In this document: positions 1 through 7,513 of the stretch, one piece after another | How the letters are laid out: each line of letters opens with the position of its first letter | Numbering within the stretch: the first letter of the stretch is position 1 | Assembly: GCA_013002105.1 (NCBI GenBank) | Contig: JABDKS010000977.1 | Coordinates: 1-13,209, forward strand | DNA: 13,209 nt | Reading direction: 5' to 3' | DNA from: Pirellulaceae bacterium | GTDB taxonomy: Bacteria; Planctomycetota; Planctomycetia; Pirellulales; Pirellulaceae | Program-made: the position numbers and the translations under genes | The notes under the pieces: model-generated | Told to the model about the DNA's origin: nothing | Databases searched by the model: none | What the model saw: only the letters and a program-made list of their open reading frames with translations

Positions 1-9
1 TCATAGGAC

Positions 10-579
10 CTAGCCCGCCTGCCATTGCTTGATCGCTTCGATCGGCGAAATCAGCATCAGGATTTTCAGCAGCAGACTGTCGCGGATCCAAAGCACGCTG
101 ATCAGTTCCAAAACCACGAACACTCCCACACCGACTTGCCAGGTCGTTTTTCGCGCCAGCAGTACACCCAGCAAACACATCGCGTAATCGCTGACCGAGT
201 TCAGGATGCTGTCGCCAAAGTAGTCAAGCGAAATGGTGACTTCTCGGTACCGATTGATCATCGCCGGTGTGTTTTCGGCAACCTCCCAGATCGCTTCGAT
301 CACCGCGACAATCAGAGTACGGCTGTGGACCGAGAGTTTCTCTCTGGCAACGAGCGTCAGGAACAAAAACAATCCGATCCCATGTTCGACGTGCGACAAC
401 GAATAGGGATCGACCAAGTGTTGCGAGTTGTGTTCGGTCCAGACATCCCAAGACCACGGCACCAGATCGCCCGCCTGGCACCACCAAACACGGCCCATCA
501 TCGCCAATATGACGCTCATGAACATTGCGATCGCCGTCAGGCAGTACGCCGTGTTTCGATTATTCAGTTGATCAGGCAC
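10..579 (-). CDS. DUF2585 (UPF0314-like) integral membrane protein
   Basis: A 189-residue membrane protein of unknown function that resembles the DUF2585/UPF0314 family, whose members have about this length. A first membrane helix lies at about residues 11-29, others at about 66-80, 86-98, 130-142 and 146-175. The family-like blocks are SQHLVDPYSLSHVEHG (52-67), WEVAENTPAMINRYRE (98-113) and DYFGDSILNSVSD (119-131); their conserved His, Glu, Asn and Asp residues look like an active or binding site, but no reaction is established. The start is GTG at 577-579; an in-frame TAA 10-12 bases upstream leaves no earlier start, and later ATGs would cut into the first helix. No clear Shine-Dalgarno sequence is visible. 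It is transcribed away from the plus-strand pair that follows. An ATG on the minus strand at positions 2-4, five bases past the stop, could open another gene beyond the left edge, but this cannot be judged. Confidence 0.85.
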   Translation of the reverse strand: MPDQLNNRNTAYCLTAIAMFMSVILAMMGRVWWCQAGDLVPWSWDVWTEHNSQHLVDPYSLSHVEHGIGLFLFLTLVAREKLSVHSRTLIVAVIEAIWEVAENTPAMINRYREVTISLDYFGDSILNSVSDYAMCLLGVLLARKTTWQVGVGVFVVLELISVLWIRDSLLLKILMLISPIEAIKQWQAG

Positions 580-741
580 GACGTCATATTATCACGTTAG
601 TTGCCGATTCTGCATGCTGTTCTGCGGATGAGCGCCCATCGCCTATAACATTAGGCCTCCATTGAGATCAAACCATCGTCGTTGCGCCCCGATTGTGAAA
701 TACGTGGGCCTCGGACTGTGGCACTCGTATCCAACCCCACC

Positions 742-746
742 AAGGA
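742..746 (+). promoter_or_regulatory. Shine-Dalgarno AAGGA for the first tandem membrane protein
   Basis: AAGGA lies four bases before the ATG at 751. It favours this start over an in-frame alternative at 682, whose extra 23 residues look unlike a protein N-terminus. The spacing is slightly short, so the assignment is likely but not certain. Confidence 0.55.
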
Positions 747-750
747 CAAC

Positions 751-1347
751 ATGTCCGGCGATTTCGACAATTCTCGACCTGACGATAATCCCTACGAGCC
801 GAGCTCGGATCCTTCGTTGGCAGGCATGGATAAATCCATCCAGCTACCCGAGGGTCAGAAACGTGGCATGGTCGGCCAAACGACCGTGCTGGGTGTGTTG
901 ATGATTATCCAGGGAATCGTCAATGCCTTGGCCGGCGTTGCGATCGCCGGCTATGCCTGGTTCATGCCGCAGGTTTTTCAACAGATGCGAGCCGACATGG
1001 CAAAACAGCCTGCCGGTGGCCCGCCACCACCTCAGTTGCCCGAGAACTTTGAACTCTACTTGATGATCGGTGGGGGGATTCTCGCTGCGGTGATGTTGCT
1101 GATCGGCCTGTTGCTGGTTTACAGCGGTCTGGGTGTGATCCGACTTCAACAGCGAGGCCTCGCGATTGGATCCCTATGCATGGGTATGCTGACGATCTTA
1201 ACGTGCTACTGCTTTCCCACGTCGTTGGCACTGGGCATTTACGGTTTAATTCTGCTACTGAATCAACCCGTGATGCTGGCATTTGAACTGCGGCGGCAGG
1301 GATACCCGGTTCGGCGAATTCAACAAGCGTTCATGGCGCTACCCTAA
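751..1347 (+). CDS. Hypothetical multi-pass membrane protein, first of a tandem pair
   Basis: A 198-residue protein that I do not recognise as a named family. The first 40 residues are polar and probably disordered (MSGDFDNSRPDDNPYEPSSD). Membrane helices follow at about 44-70, 101-129, 135-155 and 155-172. A Pro/Gly-rich loop with a run of prolines (about 87-97) joins the first two helices. The tail is short and basic (RRQGYPVRRIQQAF). The start at 751 is supported by AAGGA four bases upstream. The next gene begins 22 bases downstream, has the same plan (disordered leader, about four helices, short tail) and is probably co-transcribed. The two could be divergent duplicates or subunits of one complex. 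There are no catalytic motifs, so a structural or transport-related membrane role is only a guess. Confidence 0.7.
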   Translation: MSGDFDNSRPDDNPYEPSSDPSLAGMDKSIQLPEGQKRGMVGQTTVLGVLMIIQGIVNALAGVAIAGYAWFMPQVFQQMRADMAKQPAGGPPPPQLPENFELYLMIGGGILAAVMLLIGLLLVYSGLGVIRLQQRGLAIGSLCMGMLTILTCYCFPTSLALGIYGLILLLNQPVMLAFELRRQGYPVRRIQQAFMALP

Positions 1348-1369
1348 AAACGATCTTGCGAGCCGAATC

Positions 1370-2140
1370 ATGAGCGATCCAAACGATCCAAAGCAATCAT
1401 CCGATCGGACAACACCGGATGAACCCAGAACGGATGAACCCAGAACGGATGAACCCACAACGGATGAACCCAGCCCTTTTGCAGCAGCACCCGCGAAGTA
1501 CGAGGCGGCGGGGCTGATTCCACGACCCACCGGCGTCACCGTCACCGGCGTGCTCTGTTTGCTGGGCGGAATCATGGGAGCTTTGGTTGGACTGTTAACT
1601 CTGCTGCAGTTGATCTTTGGTCGGCAGCTCGCATCGGTCATGGTGCCGAGCGGTCCAGCGGGCGAGGCTCAGCGACAAATGAACAGCGCGTTGCAGGGCG
1701 TGATGGACAAATATTTGATTCCCAACCTGGGCGTCGCCGGTGGTGGTTTGATCTTGTCGGCCTGCCTGATCGTCGGCGGTATCGCACTATTTCGTGCGAA
1801 GCAATGGACACCCACGTGGTTGCGCCGAACATTTCTCGTCATGATTGTGTTCGAGCTGATCCGGCAGTCGGTTTTTGCGTTGGTGCAAATGGAAACGTAT
1901 CCGGTGATGCAAGATGGATTCGCGAAGATGGCGGAAGCCAACCAAGGATCAAGCGGATCAGCCGAGATGATGAAATCGATTCAACAGGCATCGATGATCA
2001 TTGGATTCGTTTTTTGGGGCGGCTGGACGCTTGTAAAAATACTGATACTGACCTGGGGTTTTCGCTACCTCGGTCGTCAGCATGTCCGCGACTATTTGGC
2101 ACAAGCGACTGCGGTCGAGGCAGACGTCGCCAAGTCGTAG
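1370..2140 (+). CDS. Hypothetical four-helix membrane protein with DEPRT-repeat leader, second of a tandem pair
   Basis: A 256-residue protein of unrecognised family. Residues 1-40 are hydrophilic and acidic and contain four copies of a five-residue unit (DEPRT, DEPRT, DEPTT, DEPSP; 17-36), encoded by a 15-bp tandem repeat. Predicted membrane helices are at about 56-84, 120-141, 151-172 and 208-232, with a Met/Gln/Ser-rich loop between the last two. The chosen ATG at 1370 starts just after the upstream gene's stop at 1347; an in-frame start inside that gene (1283) would add 29 basic, unlikely residues. The Shine-Dalgarno match is weak, so it may be translated by coupling to the first gene. 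It ends 37 bases from the end of the convergent photolyase gene, and I see no convincing terminator between them. Confidence 0.75.
   Translation: MSDPNDPKQSSDRTTPDEPRTDEPRTDEPTTDEPSPFAAAPAKYEAAGLIPRPTGVTVTGVLCLLGGIMGALVGLLTLLQLIFGRQLASVMVPSGPAGEAQRQMNSALQGVMDKYLIPNLGVAGGGLILSACLIVGGIALFRAKQWTPTWLRRTFLVMIVFELIRQSVFALVQMETYPVMQDGFAKMAEANQGSSGSAEMMKSIQQASMIIGFVFWGGWTLVKILILTWGFRYLGRQHVRDYLAQATAVEADVAKS
1416..1474 (+). repeat. 15-bp tandem repeat (about four copies) inside a membrane-protein gene
   Basis: The unit cggatgaacccagaa occurs at 1416-1430 and again exactly at 1431-1445. It recurs with one change (cggatgaacccacaa) at 1446-1460, and a partial fourth copy starts at 1461. The period is a multiple of three, so copy-number change would keep the frame and only lengthen or shorten the acidic leader. 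The near identity of the copies suggests recent expansion by slippage. Confidence 0.9.
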
Positions 2141-2177
2141 CGAGCCGGAATTTCCTGCCGCGTCACCAATTCAAAAT

Positions 2178-4802
2178 TCAAGACGGCGCGGTCTGCGTTG
2201 ACGCTCTCGTGTCGACACCAACACGATCGACACTTGCAAAATCCGCGCAGGCACGATCGATGGTGACGTGTCTCAGCACCGCCCCAGCCATCGCAGCACC
2301 GCTCAAAAATGCACCTTCGACTCTTGGTCCGCCACACCAGTCCCCGCAGGCACCGATCCCCGCATCGGGGTCCCACAAGAATTCTTGATTGAGGGGATTT
2401 TCTGGAATCGCGTATCGCCATCGATGGGCCGTCCGATAGTGGACCTTCCCGATCGGTTGGCCAATTGCCTTTGACAACGCATCGATCAACAACGATTCCG
2501 CTTCGGACGGATCGAGTTCTAAATGATCAACCGACCACTGCTGTGACGCGTGAAGCACCCAGGTCGATGACGATTGTCGCCCAGGCTTACTGGCATCACG
2601 GGCAATCCATGACAGCGGTCCATCGTTGATGAATGCGCCGTCGAACTCCAGGTGCGCCAAGCCGTCGGCCGACAGCATGACGGCCCAACAAGGCCGCATG
2701 TTGACCCGGCGAACGGTGCTTGCCAACGGTGTGTGGCTGTCAATGATCGCGTTGGTTTGAACCGGCGGGCAATTGCAAATCACGACATCAAAAGGTCCGG
2801 CAACGTCATGCTCGTTAATTTGTAACTGCCAGCGATCAGCCGAGTCACGCTGCATCGCGGTGACGGGCGATTGCAAATGAACGGTCAGATCGCGGGCGAG
2901 ATGGCGTCCGAGCTGATTCATGCCCGGCACCGGTACGAATCGAGTTGTCCCTAACTTTTCTTGAACGATCTCGCCATGTTTACCCAATTCCACGATTCGT
3001 CCGGTCCAGGGAGTAACCACACCCTCCTGCATCCAACTATTCACGTAGCGGCTAAAACGCGGATCGCGTGCCGTGAAGTACTGTGCACCATGGTCAAAAG
3101 CCAAATGATCCAAGGCCAGTTGATCAGTCGTCAACGGAACACTGGGTGGGTGATCAAGGCCGATATGGTCGACATTGGTGCGGTCGACGTTGGTGTGGTC
3201 GACAATAGTGTCGTCGACGTTCGCGTGGTTGGGACTCGGGCGATCATGCAGGGGCGTCGGGTCGGCCCGACGCGTTGCCGCACGACCGCCGACGCCGCGT
3301 GATTTTTCGAAAACGTGGACCTCGAGTCCATGGTCGGACAAAGTTCGCGCGGCCATCAATCCGCCCAGCCCCGCACCAATCACTGCGACTCGCGGAAGCT
3401 TCGCTGCAATGGGACGATGCACAATCTCCTGATACTTTGCCAGGTCGAGCCGATCTTCGTGATCCACGAGCGGTCGCGGTCGAACCGTCCCCAAAATGTT
3501 TTGTTCCGGTTCAAATGGCCGATCGAACAATCCGTAACACCAAAGCACACCGCCGTAACTGCTTGGATCACGACCATCCAGCGCATAGCGATGATTGATG
3601 TCCAAGGTCTGATGCAGCGCGTGTGCGGGTTTTCCAGCCCAGCTTAAAAACGCTTTGCCCCACGTCATGCGGACGTTGTTGTGCAATTCGCCATGTTTCA
3701 ATAGGCTCGCCTGGCACGCGTCCCAAAGCGGTTGCTTGGACTTTCCCCTTGCCAGTGTTTCCCAGCTGAGTTGTTGATCGCGTCGATCGCCTTTGTGATC
3801 ACGCAGTGTTTGCCGAGCCCACGTGGGTACGGCATCGATCGTATCGATGATGTCAATGTTGTGATGACAAAAGTGAAAGGAGAGCTCTCGCCAAATCAGC
3901 AATTCGTCCAGATATTTTTTCGCGTTCGCCGCGTCCGCCTCGCGCGCGATTCGCAATGGGCTGACCATGCCAAAATGCAAGTACGCACTCATGCGGCTGA
4001 CCCCATCATGAATCGACGCGTCATTGCGTCGTTGTTCGTACCGAGCCAGTCCGTTCTGTTTGAAGCGTTCCCAACGATCGTAACCCGCTCGTGATCCACC
4101 CGGCGTATCCGCGACTGGGGCGATCGCATGGTCGACTTTGCATTGACCGATCAAGGAGGAAAGGCAGACGTCCTGTAAGCAAATCGGTTCGAAGGGCAGA
4201 TTGCCGTCAAACGCTTCACAGTCAAGTGATTGTTCGTCGTAAGCAATGCCAACGCGGTCGGCATAGAGTTGCTTGGTGGCATCGCGAAACTCAAACGCCC
4301 GATTATACGATTGGTCCAGCAAATGAACCGATACGATGCAACTGGCGTCCACCGTGGCGATGGGTGTCGACGTTTTTGCGACTAACCGTTCCAGCCACCC
4401 GGCCAAGGGTTGGACGGGCATTTCTTCGGTGATCAATGCTGCTGCTCGATCGGTCAAATCGCGAAGATGTGGGCCGCGGTTGCCGTTGTGTTGCAGATGA
4501 AACGCGTTTGCTATCCCTCGGTTTGTCAGTTCACGTTGAACATCTCGATAACCTTGTAGGATAAATGCATGGTATCGATCCGACGCGTACGGGTAGTCCT
4601 CAGACAATCCCATGTAGACCAGCAGAGGCAAGCCGTTTTGCCTGGCCAGACAAATCGCAGCGTCCAAAGCCGGATTCTCATGAGCACGTAGCGCATTGTG
4701 CATCCAGTACAGTACGAACTCACCCGGTCCGTGCTGCGTCTGTTCAGGCCCGACGACCCAGCGAAATCGCTCCGCCAAATGCGCCGGCAACGAATCATCC
4801 AT
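2178..4802 (-). CDS. Fusion of class II-like DNA photolyase with renalase-like FAD oxidoreductase
   Basis: An 874-residue two-domain protein. Residues 1 to about 465 match photolyases, with an N-terminal antenna domain (FVLYWMHNALRAHENPAL, 29-46) and an FAD domain. The blocks YEQRRND (255-261), LDELLIWRELSFHFCHHN (298-315), ELHNNVRMTWGKAFLSW (372-388) and LDGRDPSSYGG (408-418) are closest to class II enzymes, which repair cyclobutane pyrimidine dimers with light and reduced FAD. Residues from about 470 to 845 form a renalase/amine-oxidase-like domain: Rossmann motif VAVIGAGLGGL (472-482), FEKSRGVGGRAATRR (498-512), DHGAQYFTARDPRF (570-583), and a C-terminal FAD motif ACGDWCGG..VEGAFLSG (818-835). 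An unusual Asp/His repeat insert (about 513-568) splits the second domain. The ATG at 4800-4802 has GGAG ten bases upstream; a TTG at 4841 is less likely. It lies downstream of hpnE in the same direction after a 233-base gap. The fold assignments are firm; the substrates are not. Confidence 0.92.
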   Translation of the reverse strand: MDDSLPAHLAERFRWVVGPEQTQHGPGEFVLYWMHNALRAHENPALDAAICLARQNGLPLLVYMGLSEDYPYASDRYHAFILQGYRDVQRELTNRGIANAFHLQHNGNRGPHLRDLTDRAAALITEEMPVQPLAGWLERLVAKTSTPIATVDASCIVSVHLLDQSYNRAFEFRDATKQLYADRVGIAYDEQSLDCEAFDGNLPFEPICLQDVCLSSLIGQCKVDHAIAPVADTPGGSRAGYDRWERFKQNGLARYEQRRNDASIHDGVSRMSAYLHFGMVSPLRIAREADAANAKKYLDELLIWRELSFHFCHHNIDIIDTIDAVPTWARQTLRDHKGDRRDQQLSWETLARGKSKQPLWDACQASLLKHGELHNNVRMTWGKAFLSWAGKPAHALHQTLDINHRYALDGRDPSSYGGVLWCYGLFDRPFEPEQNILGTVRPRPLVDHEDRLDLAKYQEIVHRPIAAKLPRVAVIGAGLGGLMAARTLSDHGLEVHVFEKSRGVGGRAATRRADPTPLHDRPSPNHANVDDTIVDHTNVDRTNVDHIGLDHPPSVPLTTDQLALDHLAFDHGAQYFTARDPRFSRYVNSWMQEGVVTPWTGRIVELGKHGEIVQEKLGTTRFVPVPGMNQLGRHLARDLTVHLQSPVTAMQRDSADRWQLQINEHDVAGPFDVVICNCPPVQTNAIIDSHTPLASTVRRVNMRPCWAVMLSADGLAHLEFDGAFINDGPLSWIARDASKPGRQSSSTWVLHASQQWSVDHLELDPSEAESLLIDALSKAIGQPIGKVHYRTAHRWRYAIPENPLNQEFLWDPDAGIGACGDWCGGPRVEGAFLSGAAMAGAVLRHVTIDRACADFASVDRVGVDTRASTQTAPS
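3151..3240 (-). repeat. Degenerate 15-bp tandem repeat encoding VDHTN-like pentapeptides
   Basis: On the plus strand the 15-base units begin at 3151, 3166, 3181, 3196, 3211 and 3226. The central four share gtcgac near their start (for example cggtcgacgttggtg at 3181-3195), while the outer ones have diverged. On the coding minus strand they read ANVDD, TIVDH, TNVDR, TNVDH and IGLDH. Further Asp-His pairs (LALDH, LAFDH) follow towards 3090, so the expansion may once have been longer. The array lies between two conserved motifs of the oxidoreductase domain and keeps the reading frame. Confidence 0.8.
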
Positions 4803-5035
4803 GCTGAAAACACTCCAGAGAAAAAATGCCAATCCACGCAAGCAGTTTAGACGCTAGGCAAGCGGTACATCGTTGTGGTGATGTGTGCCACAGTCGTTTC
4901 GCCCATTGTCGCTCGATTTCACCAACAATGTCACACACAACCTGCTGCAGATAGCAAACGACCATACACCACCTGAATCCTGCACCACCTGGGTAACGTT
5001 GGGTCCACGATGATCCGCAGGCCGTCTCGTCGAGG

Positions 5036-6475
5036 TCACTTAATCAGCCATTTGCTCAGGAGGCCGTCGCTCAAACCAGGATCCGGCTGAATGCCGGCGA
5101 TCCCTTCGTTTTCCATCACGCTGCTGGCTGCCATGATGCCGCTGATCACGGCACCTTCCATTGTCGCTGGCCAGGTCGTCGCGATCCAATCGCCGGCAAG
5201 GTGAAACCAGGGCAGGGCGGTGTGGGCCGGCGGTCGGGTAGATTCCACCTCCGGTCGAACCGAAAACACAGAATTTGGATCGGTAACGACCTGACTGCGA
5301 ATCAATTGGGCGTTGCCAGCTGCTGGAAACAGCCGCCGAAGTTCGCCGCAAACTTGCTGGACCAGTTCGGTTTTGCCCATCGTTTTTGCTTGCCTCGAAG
5401 CGCTAATGACGACCTGGTAGTAGTGCCCATCAATGCGGTCAGACGATTCAGCGGCCACGGGATCGCGAAACAGCCACTGAGAAATCGTGCCGACCAGAAC
5501 CGCGTGAGGCAAATCGGTAATCGGTCGATCGAACCAGAGATGCAATCCCGTGATCGACGACGTGGGAAACTGCTTGATCGTTTGCAGATTCCTGATCGAC
5601 GATGCGACTGCAGGTTCGCTCAGCAGTCGCTCCACAACGTGCCAGGGTACAGCGCTGATGACGTGGTCGCACGGCAAATCGGCATCGGCAAGTCGGACGC
5701 CGCGCGGCGAATCGATGACCGAGTCGACCGTGGACTGTGTGCGAATGATCGCCCCTAAATCTCGAATCGCGCCAGTAAGTTGCTGACCAATCAACTTTGA
5801 CAGAGGCTGCGTTGGCACCAAAATATCGCTGGCACCTTTGCAACGGGCAAAGCCATCGATCAGTACTTTGCGTGCCGCCGCCATGGATACATGTTTCGAT
5901 TCTTCGCCCAATGCACTGACCAGGATCACGTCCCAAAAATCGCGAATCGTCGAACGTTCTTGTCCAACCCGGATCAGCCAGTTTTCGGCGGTGACGTCTC
6001 GCAAGTCCTCGCTGCGTGTTCGCATCAGTCGCAACAAACCGTGCCGAATGCTCCGATGCTGTTGCCAAGTCAAATGGTTCAGTTGACTGATCGCCAACGC
6101 GAGGTGCAGTGGTGCGGGCAGCCACTTCGCTGGCCCAAACCGACTCGGCGGATGATCGGGATGCAGGAAAGTCAGCTCGTCGTACCGCTGCCAAGTATCC
6201 ATCAATTCACAGCGGTTCATCAGACCGATCAGGTTCGTACAACATCCCATCGCGACATGCTGGCAGTAATCCACCACGTCGCTGTGGTTACCATCTGCCC
6301 CGTCGGCTCGCTCAAACGATCCAGCTCGACCTCCCGTGACGCGTTTGGATTCCAGCAGGGTGACAGCGAACCGGTCAGCGTGACAACGCAGTAATGATTC
6401 TGCCGCCGACAGCCCGGCCAATCCGCCGCCGATGATTGCGACACGCTTTTTATTCTTGTCCGAGTCCGTGTTCAC
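5036..6475 (-). CDS. hpnE: Hydroxysqualene dehydroxylase HpnE
   Basis: A 479-residue FAD-dependent enzyme of the phytoene desaturase/amine oxidase superfamily. In this family HpnE reduces hydroxysqualene to squalene, the last step of the HpnCDE route. The N-terminal dinucleotide-binding motif is RVAIIGGGLAGLSAAESL (11-28), followed by LLESKRVTGGRAGSFE (40-55). The HpnE-typical stretch VVDYCQHVAMGCCTN (67-81) comes next, and the C-terminal flavin-binding AGDWIATTWPATMEGAVISG is near 427-446. Length is a little above the usual 420-450, partly from a hydrophilic loop at 56-66 and a C-terminal tail. The start is GTG at 6473-6475, overlapping the hpnD stop (GTGA), which implies translational coupling. 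The photolyase fusion lies 233 bases downstream on the same strand. Other desaturases such as CrtI are longer and fit less well, and the hpnCD neighbours settle the call. Confidence 0.94.
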   Translation of the reverse strand: MNTDSDKNKKRVAIIGGGLAGLSAAESLLRCHADRFAVTLLESKRVTGGRAGSFERADGADGNHSDVVDYCQHVAMGCCTNLIGLMNRCELMDTWQRYDELTFLHPDHPPSRFGPAKWLPAPLHLALAISQLNHLTWQQHRSIRHGLLRLMRTRSEDLRDVTAENWLIRVGQERSTIRDFWDVILVSALGEESKHVSMAAARKVLIDGFARCKGASDILVPTQPLSKLIGQQLTGAIRDLGAIIRTQSTVDSVIDSPRGVRLADADLPCDHVISAVPWHVVERLLSEPAVASSIRNLQTIKQFPTSSITGLHLWFDRPITDLPHAVLVGTISQWLFRDPVAAESSDRIDGHYYQVVISASRQAKTMGKTELVQQVCGELRRLFPAAGNAQLIRSQVVTDPNSVFSVRPEVESTRPPAHTALPWFHLAGDWIATTWPATMEGAVISGIMAASSVMENEGIAGIQPDPGLSDGLLSKWLIK

Positions 6476-7446
6476 GACGACGTGACTTCACTGGGTGGGA
6501 CGCTCAGGCGTCGAAAGATGGGCGAAATAAAATGTTGCGAAACGAGTCCCAATCGTTCGCCGGCGGAGAGGGTGATACGCGAGTTCGCCACGGCGCGGGG
6601 GTTTTCTGCGATACGATCTAGCAGCCGTCGATAGGTACGCCAAATCATGCTGAACATCGGGCGACCGTCATCATTGAGCGACTCCCAGACGCGCCAGCCC
6701 GAATCGTAAAGTTTCTTGGCTCGCTCAATTTCGTCTTCGATCAGACAAACCAGGCGGTCGTCGGCTCGTGGTTGCAGTAAATCGTCTTCGCCAAGACCGT
6801 GCGATTCGTAATGTTGTCGCGGCAAATAGATGCGTCCTCTTTCGGCATCTTCGGAGACGTCTCGCAATATATTCGTCAATTGAAATGCGAGTCCGCAGTC
6901 GACGGCCGCTTGCTCGGGCAGCGGTTCCTCGAAGCCCCAAATGTGTAAACAAGCCAAGCCGACCGCGGATGCCACCAAGTAGCAATAGTGCTCAAGTTGT
7001 TCGTAGGTATCGAATCGAGTCTTCTGTTGATCAGCCAGAACCCCGTCGATGATTTCCAGCAGATAGCGGGTCGGAATCTGAAACTCGCGCGAGGCGTGCC
7101 TCAGTGCCGGCAGAATCTCACGCGCACGTTGGTACAGATCGATCGGCCAGTCCGACGTATCGTCGGCAAGCTCTTCGGCAAATCGCACTTGATCCAGGGG
7201 CCCGTCGCCGATCAAGTTCAATGCCGTGGTTTGCCGCCACCAATCCAACCAACGTGTTCGCAATGCTGTCGGTTCGTTGCAATCACCCAGGTCGTCGGTG
7301 ATGCGTGAAAATGCGTACAACGCGCACATCGCGTCGCGTTTGTTGCGCGGCAACAGCCAAAACGAACGATAGAAATTACTGCCGCTGCGCCGCGAGATAC
7401 GGCGTACGTGTCGATAACTAGCGGCAACAGTAGTGGTGGACGTCAT
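6472..7446 (-). CDS. hpnD: Presqualene diphosphate synthase HpnD
   Basis: A 324-residue trans-isoprenyl diphosphate synthase of the squalene/phytoene synthase family. HpnD joins two farnesyl diphosphates to form presqualene diphosphate. The diagnostic N-terminus is SGSNFYRSFWLLPRNKRDAM (21-40), leading into LYAFSRITDDLGD, whose first Asp-rich motif DDLGD (51-55) binds Mg-diphosphate. HYCYLVASAVGLACLHIWG (153-171) and the second Asp motif within QLTNILRDVSEDAERGRIYL (189-208) are both intact. The ATG at 7444-7446 gives the usual N-terminus; an in-frame GTG at 7479 would add 11 residues and cannot be excluded, since the Shine-Dalgarno is weak for either. It sits 67 bases downstream of hpnC and overlaps hpnE by four bases. 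CrtM or CrtB homologues share the fold, but the hpnC and hpnE neighbours support HpnD. Confidence 0.94.
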   Translation of the reverse strand: MTSTTTVAASYRHVRRISRRSGSNFYRSFWLLPRNKRDAMCALYAFSRITDDLGDCNEPTALRTRWLDWWRQTTALNLIGDGPLDQVRFAEELADDTSDWPIDLYQRAREILPALRHASREFQIPTRYLLEIIDGVLADQQKTRFDTYEQLEHYCYLVASAVGLACLHIWGFEEPLPEQAAVDCGLAFQLTNILRDVSEDAERGRIYLPRQHYESHGLGEDDLLQPRADDRLVCLIEDEIERAKKLYDSGWRVWESLNDDGRPMFSMIWRTYRRLLDRIAENPRAVANSRITLSAGERLGLVSQHFISPIFRRLSVPPSEVTSS

Positions 7447-7513
7447 GACTAGATGATAGCGACCTGTACAGGGCAACACGTGTTATGTGTGGCAATCTCG
7501 GTCCGTCGCGTTG

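Noticed and set aside
1..4. ATG on the minus strand at positions 2-4, five bases after the DUF2585 stop
   Set aside because: Only one codon and one base lie in the window, so a downstream gene cannot be supported.
25..600. A 191-codon plus-strand frame across the DUF2585 gene
   Set aside because: Its product is rich in Arg, Gln, His and Asp with no domain, while the opposite strand encodes a membrane protein with recognisable family motifs.
644..649. TATAAC as a -10 element for the tandem membrane-protein genes
   Set aside because: No acceptable -35 hexamer lies 16-18 bases upstream, so a promoter call would rest on one six-base match.
4882..4937. Nested inverted repeats TGTGTG...CACACA and CATTGT...ACAATG upstream of the photolyase fusion
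   Set aside because: Each stem is only six pairs and the gaps are strongly asymmetric (16 against 1 base), which is within chance expectation for a region of this size.
4967..4991. Two copies of CACCACCTG 16 bases apart between hpnE and the photolyase gene
   Set aside because: Only two nine-base copies; not enough to call a binding site or repeat family.
4854..5039. A 61-codon minus-strand frame whose GTG overlaps the hpnE stop as GTGA
   Set aside because: The overlap resembles translational coupling, but the product is of low-complexity composition without recognisable features, and there is no separate support. I treat this 233-base gap as non-coding.
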